From an uncultured Christiangramia sp. (GTDB lineage: Bacteria > Bacteroidota > Bacteroidia > Flavobacteriales > Flavobacteriaceae): DNA of 35,597 nt. The notes below the pieces were generated by a model. It ran no database searches, had not been told where the DNA came from, and saw nothing but the letters and a program-made list of their open reading frames with translations. The stretch is taken from contig NZ_CAJWRQ010000016.1 of NCBI RefSeq assembly GCF_913046405.1, forward strand, positions 1 to 35,597, read 5' to 3'. Of the stretch, positions 32,325 through 35,597 are shown in pieces. The stretch's first letter is position 1. Each line of letters starts with the position of its first letter. Made by a program: the position numbers and the translations under genes.

Positions 32325-32768
32325 ATGATGATTTTACTAAGTAGTATTCTTTTTCAAAACCCGGGTTTCTTTCAGCAGCTTGGTGATCGAATTAATGAAG
32401 GTGGACCACTGGCTATGAGCCTTATCTTAATTTCACTCTTTATTATAATATTCCTGGTCGTTCGGGCAGCAATCAATGTATCTGCAGTTGGGCATAAATT
32501 TCGAAAGAACATTTCTCTTATTAATCAATTGGCATTGATCGCATTGGTGATCGGACTTTTCACTCAATTTGTAGGCCTGATACAGATCTTTGATGCTTTT
32601 GAGTCTCTTCATAACGTCAACCCGGCAATGTTTGCAGCAGGGCTTAAAGTGAGTTTACTGGCTCCGTTGTTCGGTGGATTTACCTTCCTGTTTGGTAGGA
32701 TCTCCAGTTTTATTCTCAACTGGATCCGAAAGTCTGATCTCGATGCCAATACGACCAACACTTACTAG
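32325..32768 (+). CDS. Small MotA/TolQ/ExbB-like membrane protein
   Basis: A 147-residue protein with three membrane helices (about 28-50, 65-90 and 104-131). The spacing and the motif LVIGLFTQFVGLIQIFDAF ... VNPAMFAAGLKVSLLAPLFGGFTFL resembles the last two helices of ExbB/TolQ/MotA proton-channel proteins (GT-x-GM-x-x-x-F ... A-x-G-x-S-x-AL). It is shorter than ExbB (about 230 residues) and no ExbD gene follows. So it may be a stand-alone relative with another role. It diverges from the LytS/LytTR pair. ATG at 32325 and 32328 are both possible starts. The assignment is by pattern only. Confidence 0.7.
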   Translation: MMILLSSILFQNPGFFQQLGDRINEGGPLAMSLILISLFIIIFLVVRAAINVSAVGHKFRKNISLINQLALIALVIGLFTQFVGLIQIFDAFESLHNVNPAMFAAGLKVSLLAPLFGGFTFLFGRISSFILNWIRKSDLDANTTNTY

Positions 32769-32908
32769 CTCTTATCAATTATCCTTATGCGAACAGCCAT
32801 AACCCTGAAGGATAACAACGTGCAGCAAATTTTATGGCGCTTTATTATTTTTCATTTTCGTAGAGAAACATTCACTACATTTAACCGTTAATTCTAATTT
32901 TAGAAATC

Positions 32909-33016
32909 ATGGCGAAAGAAAAATCACCTTCAAAGAATTCAGCTAAGAAAGAACCTGTGCTGAGTTTAAAAGAAAAGAGAGCAGCGAAGGCAGCAAAGAA
33001 GAAAAACAGATCATAA
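32909..33016 (+). CDS. Lysine-rich 35-residue protein
   Basis: A short reading frame coding for 35 residues: MAKEKSPSKNSAKKEPVLSL continuing with an Arg/Ala/Lys helix ending KKNRS. Fourteen of 35 residues are Lys or Arg-type basics, so it is likely to bind nucleic acid or ribosomes. It is followed at once by a strong terminator, which supports a real transcript. A near-consensus TACATTTA box lies 26 bases upstream of the ATG. It faces the DEAD-box helicase. The function is unknown; I recall similar small basic proteins in flavobacterial genomes but cannot name a family. Confidence 0.6.
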   Translation: MAKEKSPSKNSAKKEPVLSLKEKRAAKAAKKKNRS

Positions 33017-33020
33017 ACAT

Positions 33021-33055
33021 AAAGGAGCGCAAATGCGCTCCTTTTTTTATTTTTT
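33021..33055. terminator. Bidirectional terminator between the small basic protein and the helicase
   Basis: AAAGGAGCGC (33021-33030) pairs perfectly with GCGCTCCTTT (33035-33044) around AAAT, then TTTTATTTTTT. On the minus strand the stem follows the helicase stop closely and is followed by ATGTTTATG, so it may serve both genes. Confidence 0.85.
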
Positions 33056-34390
33056 CCATCTCCGGTTGGCGTTCTTGTCACCACGGGTTTTTGGTTTCTT
33101 ATATTTCTTGGCAATTTCCCGGCGATAACTACCTCCAAGATTTACCTTTTTGTTCTTGTCCTTTTTCTCGTGAAAGGCAGGTCCTGCTTCCTGATCATCT
33201 GAATGCGGATTATAAATCTCTATGGATCTTGGCTTTTCTTCCTCGATCAATTCTGTAGAAATTTCAACAGCCTCTGGGATCGAATTTTCCGGAATTTGCA
33301 TATCCATCAGGGTTTCGATCTTTTCGTAATTTTCGGCTTCAGCTTCGGTCTTAAAAATAATCGCAACACCTTTCTTTTCTGCCCGACCGGTACGACCAAT
33401 ACGGTGCATATAGTTTTCAGGATAATGCGGAGTATCAAGGTTGATCACGTGTGATACATTCTCGATATCCAGACCACGAGCCATGACATCTGTAGAGATC
33501 ATGATACGCGTACGACCTTCAGCAAATTCCTGCAGACTGTTAAGTCGGTAATTCTGACTCTTGCCTGTATGAACCATACTTACCTGATGCCTGAATTCGG
33601 CATTCAGAATGTCATATAGTTTATCAGCAAAACGCTTGTCGGTCGTGAAAATCAAGACTTTTTTATATTCATCCTCATCGGTGAACAGCTCTTTAAAAAG
33701 ATTCGCCTTCGTATTGAAGTTAGGAACTTTATAAGCTCGCTGCTCTATATTTTCAAGAGGTGTACCACTTACGGCAACCGATATTTTCTCGGGAGTTTTA
33801 AAGTTTGCGTCGATCATCGCTTCCACGGTTTCGGTCATAGTTGCCGAAAACATAATACTTTGTCTGTTCTGCGGAAGCAATTCGAGGATATTATTCACCT
33901 GGAATTTGAATCCAAGATCCAGCATCACATCCACTTCATCGATCACGAATTTCTGAATGGATTTTAACTGAACAGCTCTACGGAGTACAAGATCATACAA
34001 TCGTCGTGGAGTTGCTACCAGAATGTCCTGTCCCTGCATTAAATCCTGGTGTTGCGTATTAATGTTCACGCCACCATAGATCCCTGAAATTCGTACATTA
34101 ATATACTTTGCGATCTTTTCTATTTCCTCAACAACCTGAACAACAAGTTCACGGGTTGGAACAAGAATCAAGATCCTGGGATTTTTTTGTTCCGAATATT
34201 TGAGCATTCTTAAAAGTGGAAGCAAGTAGGCAAAGGTCTTACCAGTTCCCGTTTGCGCGATCCCAACAACATCCCGTCCAGACATGATCGATGAAAACGC
34301 CTGTTCCTGGATTGGTGTAGGTGTCTGGAAATTAAGATCTTCCAATGCATTACGCAATGGAGTGTTTAGGTTTAGATCCTGAAAGCTCAA
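33047..34390 (-). CDS. DEAD-box ATP-dependent RNA helicase (DEVD variant), probable TTG start
   Basis: A 447-residue RNA helicase of the RhlE/DeaD kind. Motifs in order: Q-motif FQTPTPIQEQAF (21-32), motif I AQTGTGKT (45-52), PTRELVVQ, TPRRL, motif II VIDEVD (DEVD rather than DEAD, near 151-154), motif III SATMT, RGLDIENVSHVINLD, and motif VI HRIGRTGR. The tail (about 380-447) is Lys/Arg-rich and unstructured, likely for RNA binding. The frame extends to GTG at 34441, but a TACCTTTG promoter box (34411-34418) lies inside it. Relatives start MSFQDL, so the TTG at 34390 is the likely start. It helps unwind rRNA or cold-stabilised mRNA. Confidence 0.92.
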   Translation of the reverse strand: MSFQDLNLNTPLRNALEDLNFQTPTPIQEQAFSSIMSGRDVVGIAQTGTGKTFAYLLPLLRMLKYSEQKNPRILILVPTRELVVQVVEEIEKIAKYINVRISGIYGGVNINTQHQDLMQGQDILVATPRRLYDLVLRRAVQLKSIQKFVIDEVDVMLDLGFKFQVNNILELLPQNRQSIMFSATMTETVEAMIDANFKTPEKISVAVSGTPLENIEQRAYKVPNFNTKANLFKELFTDEDEYKKVLIFTTDKRFADKLYDILNAEFRHQVSMVHTGKSQNYRLNSLQEFAEGRTRIMISTDVMARGLDIENVSHVINLDTPHYPENYMHRIGRTGRAEKKGVAIIFKTEAEAENYEKIETLMDMQIPENSIPEAVEISTELIEEEKPRSIEIYNPHSDDQEAGPAFHEKKDKNKKVNLGGSYRREIAKKYKKPKTRGDKNANRRWKK

Positions 34391-34410
34391 AGTATAAGTT
34401 TTTATTTTTG

Positions 34411-34418
34411 CAAAGGTA
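34411..34418 (-). promoter_or_regulatory. -7 promoter box (TACCTTTG) of the helicase gene
   Basis: The minus strand reads TACCTTTG 20 bases before the proposed TTG start, leaving a leader of about 15 bases. It decides between the TTG at 34390 and the GTG at 34441, which lies upstream of it. Confidence 0.55.
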
Positions 34419-34450
34419 CTGCTTAACGTGCTAACCTGCACATTTATATA

Positions 34451-35335
34451 CTAGTAAATGCTAATCTGGTAACTAGCCTTAAAATCATCATTCGCATTCA
34501 GCACTTCATTCCCAGCTTTTTCCTTGAAATTTTTACTAGAATTTGCAAGATCTGTATAGCCAAGCCATGGTTCGATACAAACGTAGGATGCGTTTGGTTT
34601 TGCCCAGATTCCAAGGTCTTTAAAATCTTCAAATTCAACTCTTAAAATAGCACCTTCAGTTTTGCTATGTAGCTCTACTTTTTTTGATTTAATACTTCGG
34701 AAGATCAATGCGTCCTTGTCGAAAAGATCTGATCTAAGTTGCAGGTTTTGCTCATTTTTAAGTATCACTTCCTCTTTCTCACCAAGTAAGCCGTTTTCAT
34801 CAAGGATCTCCGTCTTGAGGTTTAATTTCTGGTCAAACTGAAGGGAATAATCTTCAATTTTTTCACCTTCAGAATAGAGAATATTGAAGGCTGGATGACC
34901 TCCAAGTGAGAAATATAAAGGCTTTTCATCAAGATTGATAATATGATGTTTTACTTCCAGTTGCTTATCCTTCAGAATAAAATAGATCCTGAAGGCAAAT
35001 TTAAATGGATACATCTTCAAAGTTTCTTCAGAATAAAGAAGCTCGAAAACAAGCTGATCTTCAGTTCTCTCTTTTAGTCTTATCTGATCGTTATGCCGTA
35101 TGATTCCATGTTTTGGTAGACTATAAGTTGCGCCTTCAAATTGATATTCCCCATCTTTCAGCATTCCAATAATTGGAAAAAGATTAGGCGCATGACTTCC
35201 CCAAACATCTGGATTTGCCTGCCAGATATGTTCTCTTCCAGATTTTTTATTCAGAATACTGCAAAGCTCGGCGCCGGTTTCCAGAACTCCGATCTTTAGA
35301 TGTTCATTCTCTATATAATGAGTGGTCCTCTCCAT
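34451..35335 (-). CDS. Aldose 1-epimerase family protein
   Basis: A 294-residue cytoplasmic protein of the galactose mutarotase-like fold (aldose 1-epimerase, YeaD/LACX-like subgroup). LETGAELCSILNKKSGREHIW is near the N-terminus. Likely catalytic His residues are His76 in LPKHGIIRH and His147 in LGGHPAF; the catalytic Glu may lie in VCIEPWLGY. It would interconvert sugar anomers, or hexose-6-phosphate anomers in the YeaD group. No sugar operon is nearby, so the substrate is open. It reads toward the helicase gene and diverges from the partial FMN reductase gene. Confidence 0.88.
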   Translation of the reverse strand: MERTTHYIENEHLKIGVLETGAELCSILNKKSGREHIWQANPDVWGSHAPNLFPIIGMLKDGEYQFEGATYSLPKHGIIRHNDQIRLKERTEDQLVFELLYSEETLKMYPFKFAFRIYFILKDKQLEVKHHIINLDEKPLYFSLGGHPAFNILYSEGEKIEDYSLQFDQKLNLKTEILDENGLLGEKEEVILKNEQNLQLRSDLFDKDALIFRSIKSKKVELHSKTEGAILRVEFEDFKDLGIWAKPNASYVCIEPWLGYTDLANSSKNFKEKAGNEVLNANDDFKASYQISIY

Positions 35336-35418
35336 AATTTTTATTTCAGTTACTCTCTTACCAGATTTTTAAACGAAAAGCTAAGATAAATTTTCAGTAA
35401 TTTTAGAGAAAATCAAAC

Positions 35419-35597
35419 ATGAAAAAGATTCTCGCCTTCGCCGGTTCTAACAGTAGTACTTCCATAAATCAAAGACTTCTGGATCATATCACAGGACGTA
35501 TTCAGGGACATGAGATTAAAATGCTTCAATTAACCGATTTTCCTTTGCCAGTTTATGATGAAGATATCGAAAAGGAATCGGGAATTCCAATGAACGC
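35419..35597 (+). CDS. NAD(P)H-dependent FMN reductase, N-terminal part (cut by window edge)
   Basis: The first 59 residues of a flavodoxin-like reductase. KKILAFAGSNSSTSINQRLL is the FMN phosphate-binding loop (GSxSxxSxN type), and LQLTDFPLPVYDEDIEKESGIP matches the next strand and loop of the NADPH-dependent FMN reductase family. Relatives reduce FMN, quinones or azo compounds. The ATG at 35419 gives the normal start, about 5 residues before the loop. An 83 bp divergent region separates it from the epimerase gene; no exact -7 box was found there (TAATTTTA is closest). Confidence 0.85.
   Translation, partial: MKKILAFAGSNSSTSINQRLLDHITGRIQGHEIKMLQLTDFPLPVYDEDIEKESGIPMN

Noticed and set aside
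32779-32815. TTATCCTT/AAGGATAA inverted repeat after the ExbB-like gene
   Set aside because: A 21-base loop and no T-run follow, so I do not call a terminator.

Overview
The window looks like chromosomal DNA of a marine member of the Flavobacteriaceae (Bacteroidota), most like Gramella/Christiangramia. Genus and family are judged from protein style and gene order, not from a search. The signs are AT-rich DNA, genes without Shine-Dalgarno sequences, many TAnnTTTG -7 boxes typical of the Bacteroidota housekeeping sigma factor, and family-typical neighbourhoods (prx-trx-DUF6952; ftsK-lolA-lptF/G-ribB; arsR-DUF6428-arsC-acr3). No rRNA, tRNA, insertion sequence, phage block or CRISPR array was seen. 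No stretch above 300 bp lacks a gene.

Layout. 1-5 kb, all minus strand: a partial MFS transporter, a secreted S9 peptidase, a secreted esterase with a downstream cupin, and a membrane-anchored protein with kinase-like DRH and DRD motifs. 5-7.6 kb: a four-gene arsenic operon (arsR, DUF6428, thioredoxin-type arsC, acr3) with two near-identical palindromes, one over the arsR promoter and one between arsR and the second gene. 7.8-9.6 kb: an L,D-transpeptidase lipoprotein and an unrecognised secreted protein. 9.5-14.2 kb: a HAD phosphatase, then a siderophore-type TonB-dependent receptor behind a strong promoter and Fur-box-like repeat, followed by a PepSY membrane protein. 14-16 kb: a small holin-like membrane protein, a SanA-like protein and a nitroreductase.

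16-23.6 kb, minus strand: ribB with a degenerate GTP cyclohydrolase II half, an LptF/LptG permease, LolA and FtsK, preceded by tpx, dgkA and an alpha/beta hydrolase. 23.7-25.1 kb: a redox operon (2-Cys peroxiredoxin, thioredoxin, DUF6952) with two ATAG-N7-CTAT elements upstream that resemble OxyR sites. 25-28.7 kb: an NhaC antiporter and a Cys/Met-metabolism PLP lyase, with a hairpin-rich gap between them and an Lrp/AsnC regulator divergent from the lyase. 28.7-30.3 kb: dihydrolipoyl dehydrogenase, a strong terminator, and a short fragment resembling the C-terminal tail of an S41 peptidase. 30.3-32.8 kb: a LytTR/LytS two-component pair divergent from a small ExbB/MotA-like membrane protein. 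33-35.6 kb: a 35-residue lysine-rich protein, a DEAD-box helicase probably starting at TTG, an aldose epimerase-like protein and a partial FMN reductase.

Most of the window is ordinary housekeeping and stress-response DNA, and I see no clear new multi-gene system. The points most worth a second look are the control sites (ars palindromes, OxyR-like pair, Fur-like box, hairpins before nhaC), the kinase-like periplasmic protein, a thiol peroxidase lacking the usual resolving cysteine, and the peptidase remnant. Several start codons were moved downstream of the longest reading frame because the extension ran through a promoter box, a terminator or a neighbouring gene.
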